Positions 1 to 6,726 are shown, counted from the stretch's first letter. The stretch is DNA of 10,615 nucleotides from an uncultured Bacilli bacterium (GCA_947630885.1 CANRJI010000028.1:1-10615); one strand, 5' to 3'. Notes: generated by a model not told the origin, from the sequence alone. Numbers and translations are program-made.

Positions 1-2719
1 GTTATCTTCTTCAGAAATTGATAATATAGAAATATATACGTATACGGAATTTTTAATTTCTAGTAATGAAGAAATTCAAGATAGTAAGAGAAAACAAAAG
101 TATCTACTTAATTATTCGAAAGATGTTTCAGGTCTTTGGGACTATGTAGATGATGCGATACTATATTATTATGATTATAATCAAATCGTTACTAGTTATG
201 AATTACTTAGAGAAACGATTATCTCTTATGATAGAGAAGTTAATGATGAAATTAAAACAAATTATATGTGGGATTTATCTGATATTAAAATCAGTAATAC
301 AACATATATAATGGAAATTGATAATTTAATTGATAAAAGAAATGTTAAAGTAAATAATTATTTGTCTTTTAATATTGAAAACTACGAAGGTCATTTTGAA
401 AAAATTAAAAGTGATTTGGAAAAATATCTTCGTGGAGGTAAGACAGTTATTTTATGTATTGAAGATAAAAATGTTGTGAAAAGAATTATAACTTATTTGG
501 AAATAGATGACATTATTTTAACTGATGATAAAAATATTATTAAGAATAAGATAAATATTATTAAAAAATATGTTGTTAGTGGGTTTATTTTTGATAATTA
601 TGTTGTGATTTCTTCTAATGATTTGTTTGGTAAAGTAGAAGAAAAGAGAAAGGTAAAAAATAAATATAAAGTAGGGACCAGAATTAGTAATGTCGACAAT
701 TTGGAAAAGGGAGACTATATTGTTCATATCGATCATGGTATTGGTATTTATTCGGAAATAACGACACTTGAAAAAAATGGTATTAAGAAAGATTATATTA
801 AACTTATTTATGCTGATGGAGATGTATTATATTTACCTGTTGAAAAAATCGATAAGATTTCTAAATTTTCCGGTAGCGATGACGTTAACGTTAAATTAGA
901 TAAATTAGGTACTGACAACTGGGAAAGAAGAAAAGAGAAGGTTAAGAAAAAACTTGAGAGTATTGCTGGTGATTTGATTAAGGTATCCGCGGAAAGAGAG
1001 TCTTCGAAAGGTTTTGCTTTTTCACAAGATGATGAAAATCAAATTTTGTTTGATAGTAAATTTCAATATGAATTAACTTCGGATCAAGCAAGGGCAATTG
1101 AAATTATTAAACATGAAATGGAAAGAGATAAGCCAATGGATATGCTTCTATGTGGAGATGTTGGCTATGGAAAAACAGAAGTTGCTTTTCGGGCTATTTT
1201 TAAAGCAATAAATGATGGTAAACAGGCTTGTTATTTATGTCCAACTACTATTTTATCTAATCAGCAGTATAATTCCGCTTTGCAAAGATTTGAAGATTTT
1301 CCTGTTAATATGGCTCTTTTGAATAGATTTACACCACAGAAAGAGCAAACGAGAATATTAGAAAATTTAAAAGATGGTAAAATTGATATTTTGTTTGGTA
1401 CACATAAATTATTGAATGATGCTGTTGCTTTTAAAGATTTAGGGCTTTTGGTAATTGATGAAGAGCAAAGATTTGGAGTTGTTCATAAAGAAAAAATTAA
1501 AAAATATAAGAATAGTATTGACGTTCTTACTTTATCAGCGACACCTATTCCGAGAACACTTCAAATGTCAATGTCGGGTATTAGAGGCCTTGCTTTAATT
1601 GAAACACCACCTGAAAAGAGAAAACCAATTCAGACTTATGTTATGCCAGAAAATAAAAATATTATTAAAGATGCTATATATAAGGAATTATCTCGTAATG
1701 GACAAGTATTTATGCTATATAACAATATTGATAAAATTGATAGTAAATTAGAAGAAGTTAAAAGTTTAGTTCCAGAAGCGAGAATTAAATATGCGCATGG
1801 TCGAATGTCAAAAATGGAACTGGAAAATATTATGCAAGATTTTACAGATAGGGAATTTGATGTTTTGCTTTGTACAACAATTATCGAAACGGGTATTGAT
1901 ATTCCTAATGTTAATACACTCATTATTATTGATGCTGATCATTTTGGACTCTCACAGTTATATCAAATTAGGGGAAGAATAGGTCGTAGTGATAAGGTTG
2001 GTTATGCTTATTTAATGTATAGTAATCGTAAGGAACTTACCGATTTAGCGGTAAAAAGACTTAATACGATTAAAGAGTTTACGGAACTTGGAAGTGGCTT
2101 TAAAATTGCAATGCGAGATTTATCAATTAGAGGTGCAGGTAATATTTTAGGTAGTGAACAATCAGGATTTATTGATAGTATTGGTATAGACTTATATTTG
2201 AAAATGTTAAAAGCTGAAGTTGATAAATTAAAAGGTGTTAAAGTTCATGAAGAAGAAGTTGAATTAAGTAAACCACTAGTAGAAGTTGATACGCATATAT
2301 CTAATGATTATGTGCCTGATGATGAAATTAAGATTGAGATTCATAAAATGATTAATGATATTAAATCTTATGATGATATTGGTATTATCAAGGAAAAATT
2401 AGAAGATAGGTTTGGTAAAATTAGTGATGAAATGTTAATTTATATGCATGAGGAATGGTTTGAAAAACAAGCTAAAATACTTGGTATTACTGAATCTAAT
2501 CAGACAAAAGTTTTTGTCGAGTTTGCTATTCCACCACTTACGACAATGAAAATAGATGGTGAAAAATTATTTTATACGGCTTATGATATATCGAAATATT
2601 TTAGGCTATCATATCGAAATAAGAAAATATATATTAGACTTGATACATTAAAATTAGATAAACATTTTATATACTATTTAAATGATTTGCTCGAAAAAAT
2701 TATTGAAATGGTAAAATAG
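1..2719 (+). CDS. mfd: Transcription-repair coupling factor Mfd (5' partial)
   Basis: Mfd is the ATP-dependent translocase that removes RNA polymerase stalled at DNA damage and recruits UvrA. The frame is open from base 2 (base 1 ends the previous codon), so the ATG at 266 is internal; 905 codons are visible and, against the usual 1,150-1,180 residues, about 250 N-terminal residues (UvrB-like part) lie outside. The RNA polymerase-interacting domain is at about 683-880 (DYIVHIDHGIGIY). Helicase motifs follow: Walker A GDVGYGKTE at 1154-1180, DEEQ at 1457-1468, then LSATPIPRT and the motif VI segment QIRGRIGRS near 1960-1990. The last about 130 residues match the TRCF C-terminal domain. All motifs are intact and there is no frameshift. 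A hairpin terminator follows directly and spoVT is next, the same neighbour order as in Bacillus subtilis. Confidence 0.97.
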   Translation, partial: LSSSEIDNIEIYTYTEFLISSNEEIQDSKRKQKYLLNYSKDVSGLWDYVDDAILYYYDYNQIVTSYELLRETIISYDREVNDEIKTNYMWDLSDIKISNTTYIMEIDNLIDKRNVKVNNYLSFNIENYEGHFEKIKSDLEKYLRGGKTVILCIEDKNVVKRIITYLEIDDIILTDDKNIIKNKINIIKKYVVSGFIFDNYVVISSNDLFGKVEEKRKVKNKYKVGTRISNVDNLEKGDYIVHIDHGIGIYSEITTLEKNGIKKDYIKLIYADGDVLYLPVEKIDKISKFSGSDDVNVKLDKLGTDNWERRKEKVKKKLESIAGDLIKVSAERESSKGFAFSQDDENQILFDSKFQYELTSDQARAIEIIKHEMERDKPMDMLLCGDVGYGKTEVAFRAIFKAINDGKQACYLCPTTILSNQQYNSALQRFEDFPVNMALLNRFTPQKEQTRILENLKDGKIDILFGTHKLLNDAVAFKDLGLLVIDEEQRFGVVHKEKIKKYKNSIDVLTLSATPIPRTLQMSMSGIRGLALIETPPEKRKPIQTYVMPENKNIIKDAIYKELSRNGQVFMLYNNIDKIDSKLEEVKSLVPEARIKYAHGRMSKMELENIMQDFTDREFDVLLCTTIIETGIDIPNVNTLIIIDADHFGLSQLYQIRGRIGRSDKVGYAYLMYSNRKELTDLAVKRLNTIKEFTELGSGFKIAMRDLSIRGAGNILGSEQSGFIDSIGIDLYLKMLKAEVDKLKGVKVHEEEVELSKPLVEVDTHISNDYVPDDEIKIEIHKMINDIKSYDDIGIIKEKLEDRFGKISDEMLIYMHEEWFEKQAKILGITESNQTKVFVEFAIPPLTTMKIDGEKLFYTAYDISKYFRLSYRNKKIYIRLDTLKLDKHFIYYLNDLLEKIIEMVK

Positions 2720-2720
2720 T

Positions 2721-2754
2721 AAAAAATCAAAGAAAATTCATCTTTGATTTTTTT
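2721..2754 (+). terminator. Intrinsic terminator of mfd
   Basis: A 13-bp perfect stem, AAAAAATCAAAGA (2721-2733) with TCTTTGATTTTTT (2741-2753), has a 7-nt loop and a T run, starting one base after the mfd stop codon. Confidence 0.9.
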
Positions 2755-2756
2755 CT

Positions 2757-2785
2757 GTATAATTATTTGTTTATTTGACAAAATA
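2757..2785 (+). promoter_or_regulatory. Candidate sigma-G-type promoter of spoVT
   Basis: GTATA (2757-2761), 17 bases, then CAAAATA (2779-2785) fits the B. subtilis sigma-G pattern (GHATR, 17-18 bases, CANNNTA). spoVT is a sigma-G gene in B. subtilis. The start point would be about 2792, leaving room for the ribosome binding site at 2799. A sigma-A reading from TTGACA (2775-2780) is less likely because its -10 would overlap that site. In such AT-rich DNA a chance match is possible. Confidence 0.35.
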
Positions 2786-2808
2786 TTAAAGAAAGTATAG
2801 GTGATATT

Positions 2809-3339
2809 TTGAAAACAACAGGTGTTATTAGGAGAATAGATGAACTTGGTAGAATTGTTATACCTAAAGAAATTAGAAAAACATTACGTATTAAAAATGG
2901 CGATAATTTAGAAGTTTTTGTGGAAGGTGATTCGATAATATTAAAGAAGTATTCACAGATTGAAAGTTTGGAAGAATTATCAGTTGATTATGTCGAAGCT
3001 TTTAATCAAATTATTAAACATAATATTATTGTTACTGATCGTGATAAAGTAGTCGCGGTTTCTGGTCCTCTTAAGAAAAAATATCTTGGTAAAGAAATAA
3101 ATGAGTTTACAGAAAGGTCAATTGAGAGAAGAGATTCTTTTTCGGAAAAACAAAAGAAGGAATTTAAAATTATTAATGATGAAGAGGAAATTGGTTATTA
3201 TACGTTTGCTTCAATTGTCGATAATGGGGATGCTATTGGTTCAGTAATTATTGTATCGACTGACACCCCAATTACAGAAGTTGAAGATAAGATGGCTATT
3301 GTTTTGGCCCATTTACTATCTCAAAAGTTTATTGATTAA
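2809..3339 (+). CDS. spoVT: Stage V sporulation protein T (SpoVT), AbrB-family regulator
   Basis: SpoVT is a DNA-binding regulator that tunes late forespore (sigma-G) gene expression. The protein has 176 residues, close to the 178 of B. subtilis. Residues 1-50 form a swapped-hairpin AbrB domain (KTTGVIRRIDELGRIVIPKE and the following EIRKTLRI), very close to B. subtilis SpoVT. Residues about 55-176 match the GAF-like C-terminal domain (ITDRD-type strand VTDRDKVVAVSG, later GDAIGSVIIVS), which separates SpoVT from the short regulators AbrB and Abh. Translation starts at TTG (2809) with AGGTGA at 2799-2804; no ATG lies close enough to compete. Placement directly after mfd is as in B. subtilis. 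It is flanked by terminators on both sides, so it is probably transcribed alone. Confidence 0.95.
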   Translation: MKTTGVIRRIDELGRIVIPKEIRKTLRIKNGDNLEVFVEGDSIILKKYSQIESLEELSVDYVEAFNQIIKHNIIVTDRDKVVAVSGPLKKKYLGKEINEFTERSIERRDSFSEKQKKEFKIINDEEEIGYYTFASIVDNGDAIGSVIIVSTDTPITEVEDKMAIVLAHLLSQKFID

Positions 3340-3341
3340 AT

Positions 3342-3365
3342 CATAGATATATTCTATGTTTTTTT
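3342..3365 (+). terminator. Intrinsic terminator of spoVT
   Basis: CATAGA (3342-3347) pairs with TCTATG (3353-3358) around the loop TATAT, followed by seven T. An A run before the stem can extend pairing with the T run. The stem is short, so strength may be modest. Confidence 0.7.
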
Positions 3366-3367
3366 AT

Positions 3368-3395
3368 TTGATAATGATTGTTTTTTGGATATTAT
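3368..3395 (+). promoter_or_regulatory. Sigma-A-like promoter of the basic 71-residue gene
   Basis: TTGATA (3368-3373), 16 bases, TATTAT (3390-3395); each hexamer matches five of six consensus bases. The predicted start is about 3402. The -10 overlaps the left arm of an inverted repeat (3392-3426). Confidence 0.45.
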
Positions 3396-3426
3396 ATCTT
3401 GCCAAAAGGAAGATCGTAAGATATAA
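3392..3426. repeat. Inverted repeat overlapping the promoter (possible operator)
   Basis: TTATATCTTGC (3392-3402) and GTAAGATATAA (3416-3426) are complementary over 11 positions, with one G-T pair, around a 13-base centre. The left arm overlaps the predicted -10 and would mostly not be transcribed, so a protein-binding site in DNA fits better than an RNA hairpin. No regulator can be named. Confidence 0.5.
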
Positions 3427-3446
3427 TAAATTTAGGTGGTGTGGTT

Positions 3447-3662
3447 ATGCAATTTATAAAGACTAAAGCTTCGATAGAAAAAATTAATATGAGTAAAAGT
3501 GGAAAGAGGTCCCCTGTTCGTCACGATTCTGTTCATATAACAAAATCAAATAGGATGATGGAAGAATATTTAGAAAGAGTAATGAATGGTGAAATTCAAT
3601 TATCTAAATCATTAAAAAGAAAAGCAGCAAAAGTGCGAAAAAGAAAGAAAATAGATTATTAA
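3447..3662 (+). CDS. Small, highly basic protein of unknown function
   Basis: I do not recognise this 71-residue protein. It is strongly basic: 13 Lys and 7 Arg against 7 acidic residues, with the C-terminal end dense in Lys/Arg (KRKAAKVRKRKK). No signal peptide, membrane segment or Cys is visible. The middle (residues about 30-58) could form a helix. A nucleic-acid-binding role is only an inference from charge. The ATG at 3447 is preferred over the GTG at 3441 because AGGTGG (3434-3439) is 7 bases from the ATG but only one from the GTG. It has its own predicted promoter and inverted repeat, and no clear terminator before the metG leader promoter. The good ribosome binding site and promoter make it a likely real gene. 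Confidence 0.75.
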   Translation: MQFIKTKASIEKINMSKSGKRSPVRHDSVHITKSNRMMEEYLERVMNGEIQLSKSLKRKAAKVRKRKKIDY

Positions 3663-3669
3663 AAATTAG

Positions 3670-3696
3670 TTGAAATATTAATAATTTTGTGATAAT
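3670..3696 (+). promoter_or_regulatory. Sigma-A-like promoter of the metG T-box leader
   Basis: TTGAAA (3670-3675) and GATAAT (3691-3696), five of six each, with a short 15-base spacer but an extended -10 (TGT before the hexamer). The start would be near 3703, just before the T-box stem I. Confidence 0.5.
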
Positions 3697-3702
3697 ATCT
3701 TT

Positions 3703-3915
3703 ATGAAAGCGATGAAGGAAAGAGTAATAGAAAATAATTGATAGAGAGTCTATGAGGGTGGAAATTAGATAATTAATACTATTATAAATGGTTCTGGAGC
3801 AGTTATACCTAATAGGTATAAACGGTAGTTACGTTATAACTTTTGAGTGTATATTTATAAAATAGGGTGGTACCGCGGATATTTTATTCGTCCTTTGGTG
3901 ACTATCTTATTTTTT
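3703..3915 (+). promoter_or_regulatory. T-box riboswitch (methionine specifier) controlling metG
   Basis: T-box leaders sense uncharged tRNA and allow expression of synthetase genes. The hallmark AGGGTGGTACCGCG is at 3864-3877. The antiterminator stem is ATAAAATA (3857-3864) with TATTTTAT (3880-3887); TGGT at 3868-3871 would pair with an ACCA tRNA end. Stem I shows TAATAG/CTATTA (3725-3730 with 3779-3784), TAATT/AATTA (3735-3739 with 3771-3775), an AGAGAG bulge at 3743-3748 and a distal loop GGGTGGAAA. ATG at 3788-3790 sits in the specifier position, before CTGGAGC, and agrees with metG downstream. An 8-bp stem III-like hairpin lies at 3803-3821. The usual GC-rich terminator is missing: only a weak alternative pairing ahead of the T run 3910-3915 is seen. 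Confidence 0.93.
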
Positions 3916-3931
3916 GTTAGGAGGAAATGTT

Positions 3932-4009
3932 ATGAAGATAGATTTTTTTGATAACTATGATAGTAGGATGTCTTATGGTAGATTGATTAATTTAGGGGTA
4001 AATATTTAA
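3932..4009 (+). CDS. Putative 25-residue leader peptide between T-box and metG
   Basis: ATG at 3932 follows a full AGGAGG (3919-3924) at the ideal 7-base distance and opens 25 codons ending in TAA at 4007-4009. The peptide begins MKIDFFDNYDSR and has a second Met at position 13; I recognise no family. The stop codon abuts the metG ribosome binding site (AAGGAG 4009-4014), an arrangement typical of translational coupling. The ribosome binding site is better than that of metG itself, so translation is likely; whether the peptide or only its translation matters is unknown. It could also be the remains of a displaced gene start. Confidence 0.5.
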   Translation: MKIDFFDNYDSRMSYGRLINLGVNI

Positions 4010-4023
4010 AGGAGATGAATTTA

Positions 4024-5556
4024 ATGGATAAAAAAAATTATTATATTACAACACCTATTTATTATCCTTCGGCAAACTTTCATATCGGTCATTGTTATAC
4101 AACTATAATTGCGGATGCTATTGCTAGGTATAAGAGACTTTCTGGATATGATGTATTTTATTTGACTGGATCTGATGAACATGGTCAGAAAATTCAAAGG
4201 AAAGCTGAAGAAGCAGGTGTAAGTCCAAAGGAATATGTTGACAAAATTGTTGATAATGCAAAAGATTTATGGAAAAGTTTGGATATTAGTTATGATAAAT
4301 TTATTAGAACAACTGATGAAGAACATATTTTATGTGTACAGAAAATATTTAAAAAATTATATGACCAGGGAGACATATACAAGGGCGAATATAAAGGTTT
4401 ATATTGTACACCTTGTGAATCTTTTTGGACAGAGACGCAGTTGAAAGATGGAAAGTGTCCTGATTGTGGTAGAGAAGTAAGTGAGGTATCGGAGGAGGCT
4501 TATTTCTTTAAACTTTCTAAGTATCAGGATAAATTAATAAAATTTTATGAAGAACATCCAGATTTTATTGAACCTGAGTCACGAAAAAATGAAATGATTA
4601 ATAACTTTATTAAACCTGGGCTCGATGATTTGTGTGTGTCGAGGACTAGCTTTGATTGGGGAGTTCCTGTTACTTTTGATGATAAACATGTCGTTTATGT
4701 TTGGCTCGATGCTCTTACAAATTATGTTTCAGCTTTGGGATATTTGAGTGATGACGATAGTTTGTTTAAGAAATTTTGGCCTTGCGATTTACATATTGTC
4801 GGTAAAGAAATTGTTAGATTTCATACGATTATTTGGCCAATTATTTTGATGGCTTTAGATTTACCACTTCCAAAACAGGTATTTGGTCATGGATGGCTTA
4901 TTATTAATGGCGGAAAAATATCTAAAAGTTTGGGAAATTATCGTGATCCAAGAGAGTATATTGAGATGTATGGTGTCGATGCTGTAAGATATTTTGCTTT
5001 GCGAGAAGTTCCATTTGGGAATGATGGTAATTTTTCGGAAGAGGCTTTGATTACAAGGACTAATGGCGATTTAGCTAACGTTTTAGGAAATCTTGTCAAT
5101 AGGACGATAGGCATGGTAAATAAATATTTTGGTGGTATTGTTGAAACTAAAAAAGTTGCTGATGTTATTGATGATGATTTGATTAATGAAGCAATATCTC
5201 TAAAGAAAAAAGTTGATAGTTATATGGATGATTTAGAGGTATCGAAAGCAATTGATGCAATTTTTGATTTGTTTAGAAGGTGTAATAAATATATTGATGA
5301 AACAATGCCTTGGATTCTTGCTAAAGATGAGGAAAAGAAAGATAGGTTAGCAACAGTACTTTATAATTTGGTTGAGGCAATTAGAATAGGAACTGTTTTA
5401 TTGCAAGCATATTTACCAAGTACGAGTGAAAAGATTTTTCATCAAATTAATACTGATATTAAAGACTTTGATTCAATACTTGAGTTTGGTAAATATATTT
5501 CGGGAACGAAGGTTAATGAACCTGAAGTATTATTTAAAAGAATAGAAGAAAAGTAG
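4024..5556 (+). CDS. metG: Methionyl-tRNA synthetase (short form)
   Basis: This cytoplasmic class I enzyme charges tRNA-Met with methionine. Residues 20-23 are the HIGH signature (NFHIGHCYT) and residues 298-302 are KISKS, the KMSKS-loop equivalent. A single zinc knuckle is formed by C128/C131 and C145/C148 (CTPC, CPDC). An anticodon-binding helical domain follows to residue 510. The C-terminal tRNA-binding extension that makes B. subtilis MetS 664 residues long is absent, as in several other lineages. Start choice: the ATG at 4024 is 9 bases from AAGGAG (4009-4014), whereas the ATG at 4015 has no spacer; the chosen protein has 510 residues. The methionine T-box upstream and the tatD and 3D-domain genes downstream match the metS-yabD-yabE order of B. 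subtilis. Confidence 0.97.
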   Translation: MDKKNYYITTPIYYPSANFHIGHCYTTIIADAIARYKRLSGYDVFYLTGSDEHGQKIQRKAEEAGVSPKEYVDKIVDNAKDLWKSLDISYDKFIRTTDEEHILCVQKIFKKLYDQGDIYKGEYKGLYCTPCESFWTETQLKDGKCPDCGREVSEVSEEAYFFKLSKYQDKLIKFYEEHPDFIEPESRKNEMINNFIKPGLDDLCVSRTSFDWGVPVTFDDKHVVYVWLDALTNYVSALGYLSDDDSLFKKFWPCDLHIVGKEIVRFHTIIWPIILMALDLPLPKQVFGHGWLIINGGKISKSLGNYRDPREYIEMYGVDAVRYFALREVPFGNDGNFSEEALITRTNGDLANVLGNLVNRTIGMVNKYFGGIVETKKVADVIDDDLINEAISLKKKVDSYMDDLEVSKAIDAIFDLFRRCNKYIDETMPWILAKDEEKKDRLATVLYNLVEAIRIGTVLLQAYLPSTSEKIFHQINTDIKDFDSILEFGKYISGTKVNEPEVLFKRIEEK

Positions 5557-5583
5557 ACAAGATTTATTTCTTGTTTACTTTTT
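5550..5583 (+). terminator. Intrinsic terminator of metG
   Basis: AGTAGACAAG (5552-5561) pairs with CTTGTTTACT (5570-5579) with one G-U pair and an 8-nt loop; flanking A and T bases extend it. A T run follows. The metG stop codon lies inside the left arm. Confidence 0.88.
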
Positions 5584-5637
5584 GCTTAATTTTCTTGTAT
5601 TTTATTGTCAAAAAATGTAAACTGATAACAAAAATAT

Positions 5638-5666
5638 TTTACTATATTAAAAAATTATGTTATATT
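5638..5666 (+). promoter_or_regulatory. Sigma-A-like promoter of the small membrane protein gene
   Basis: TTTACT (5638-5643), 17 bases, TATATT (5661-5666), with an extended -10 (TGT before the hexamer). The start would be near 5673, about 35 bases before the small ORF. Confidence 0.45.
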
Positions 5667-5708
5667 CTTAATGTAGCCTTGAAGTAAATATAAGAAAAGG
5701 AGAAAATA

Positions 5709-5876
5709 ATGATGATTAAAATTAAGTTGTACGACAAGGTGTTAAAAGTTTTGTCTTGCATTTTTGCAATAATTATTGTTTCACTTATGATATTAGGCGG
5801 AAATGTTATAGACTTGTGTTATTTGGGATTGATTTCTGGTTTTGTTATAAAGTTTATAATTTTGAGTTTTAAATAA
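5709..5876 (+). CDS. Small two-helix membrane protein of unknown function
   Basis: A 55-codon gene, below common length cut-offs, between metG and tatD. AAGGAG (5697-5702) lies 6 bases before ATG 5709; the next codon is also ATG (5712), so the protein has 55 or 54 residues. A basic start (MMIKIKLYDKVLK) leads into a hydrophobic stretch at about residues 11-30 and, after a short polar GGNVID turn, a second at about 34-53, ending SFK. This pattern suggests an inner-membrane hairpin. No family is recognised. It has a predicted promoter, a proper ribosome binding site and its own terminator at 5879-5905, so it looks like an independent transcription unit. A chance ORF is unlikely given these signals together, but no homology could be tested. 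Confidence 0.7.
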   Translation: MMIKIKLYDKVLKVLSCIFAIIIVSLMILGGNVIDLCYLGLISGFVIKFIILSFK

Positions 5877-5878
5877 TG

Positions 5879-5905
5879 ATTATACTATATTTAGTATGAT
5901 TTTTT
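5879..5905 (+). terminator. Terminator-like hairpin directly before tatD
   Basis: ATTATACTA (5879-5887) pairs with TAGTATGAT (5892-5900), one G-U pair, loop TATT, then five T. It ends only three bases before the tatD ribosome binding site, so it may also act as an attenuator or leader hairpin for tatD. Confidence 0.7.
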
Positions 5906-5921
5906 ATTAGGAGGTTATATT

Positions 5922-6683
5922 ATGTTTATTGATACTCATTGTCATATTTTTAAAGAATATTATGATGATATAAATACTATTATTGACAATTGTCAAAAAA
6001 ATGATATTAGTAAAATAATTGTAAGTGGATGTGACATGAAGTCTAATATGGAGGTGTTAGAACTAGTAAACAAATATGATATGGTATATGGTAGTATTGG
6101 CTTTCATCCAACTGAATTAGATAATTTTTCGATGGAGCAATTAGTTTGGTTAGAAGAGAATATCAATAATAAAAAAATTGTAGCTATTGGGGAAATTGGA
6201 CTAGATTATCACTATAATAATACTGATAAAGAAAAACAAATGGTTATTTTAAAGAGACAACTTGATTTGGCAAAAAAATATAATAAGCCGATTATTTTTC
6301 ATAGTCGAGATGCTATTAATGATACATATAATATATTAAGTGAATATAAACTTAAAGGAAGTATTCATTGTTATAGTGGTTCTTTGGAGATGGCAAAAAG
6401 ATTTATTCAGGCTGGCTATATGTTAGGAATAGGCGGTGTTTCTACTTATAAGAATGCAAAAAATATAAAAGAAGTAATAAAAGAAATTCCATTGTCATAT
6501 TTTTTGTTGGAAACGGATTCACCATATTTAGCTCCAGAGCCTAAGCGAGGTAGTGTTAATGAACCATCTAATATACCGTTAATTGCTTCGGTGATAGCGG
6601 ATTTAAAAGGCATATCAATCGCTGAGGTTGCAAGGGCTTGCACGGACAATACGGAGGGCTTATTTGACTTTTCTTCTAAATGA
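5922..6683 (+). CDS. tatD: TatD-family metal-dependent deoxyribonuclease
   Basis: TatD proteins are TIM-barrel hydrolases with metal-dependent DNase activity. The 253-residue length is typical. Metal ligands are all present: H6 and H8 in DTHCH, E91 in GEIGLDY, H127 in IIFHSRDA, H149 in IHCYSG and D199 in ETDSPYLAP. The ATG has AGGAGG (5909-5914) 7 bases upstream. The gene ends with TGA, the only TGA stop among the large genes here. It corresponds to yabD of B. subtilis, which likewise lies between metS and yabE. A terminator-like hairpin just upstream leaves no room for a promoter between it and the gene; transcription must come from readthrough or from inside the preceding small gene, where a perfect TATAAT at 5855-5860 lacks a convincing -35. 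Confidence 0.95.
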   Translation: MFIDTHCHIFKEYYDDINTIIDNCQKNDISKIIVSGCDMKSNMEVLELVNKYDMVYGSIGFHPTELDNFSMEQLVWLEENINNKKIVAIGEIGLDYHYNNTDKEKQMVILKRQLDLAKKYNKPIIFHSRDAINDTYNILSEYKLKGSIHCYSGSLEMAKRFIQAGYMLGIGGVSTYKNAKNIKEVIKEIPLSYFLLETDSPYLAPEPKRGSVNEPSNIPLIASVIADLKGISIAEVARACTDNTEGLFDFSSK

Positions 6684-6692
6684 TGTTACAAT
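6664..6692 (+). promoter_or_regulatory. Sigma-A promoter of the 3D-domain gene, inside the end of tatD
   Basis: TTGACT (6664-6669), 17 bases, TACAAT (6687-6692) with TGT before the -10: five of six in each hexamer, ideal spacing and an extended -10. It is the best sigma-A match in the window. The start is near 6699. Confidence 0.7.
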
Positions 6693-6714
6693 TAATATGC
6701 TTTAAAATATTAAT
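6691..6714. repeat. 8-bp inverted repeat before the 3D-domain gene
   Basis: ATTAATAT (6691-6698) and ATATTAAT (6707-6714) are perfectly complementary around 8 bases and end against the ribosome binding site (AGGTGA 6716-6721). The arms contain only A and T, so an RNA hairpin would be weak; a chance occurrence is quite possible. Confidence 0.35.
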
Positions 6715-6726
6715 GAGGTGAGACAA

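Noticed and set aside
266..268. ATG at 266 as the start of mfd
   Set aside because: The frame is open upstream to the window edge and the protein would lack part of a domain; there is no ribosome binding site, so it is an internal Met.
1636..1982. Out-of-frame ORFs on both strands within mfd
   Set aside because: They overlap the conserved helicase region and show no ribosome binding sites.
2775..2801. Sigma-A promoter from TTGACA before spoVT
   Set aside because: The only -10-like hexamer (TATAGG 2796-2801) has a 15-base spacer and overlaps the ribosome binding site.
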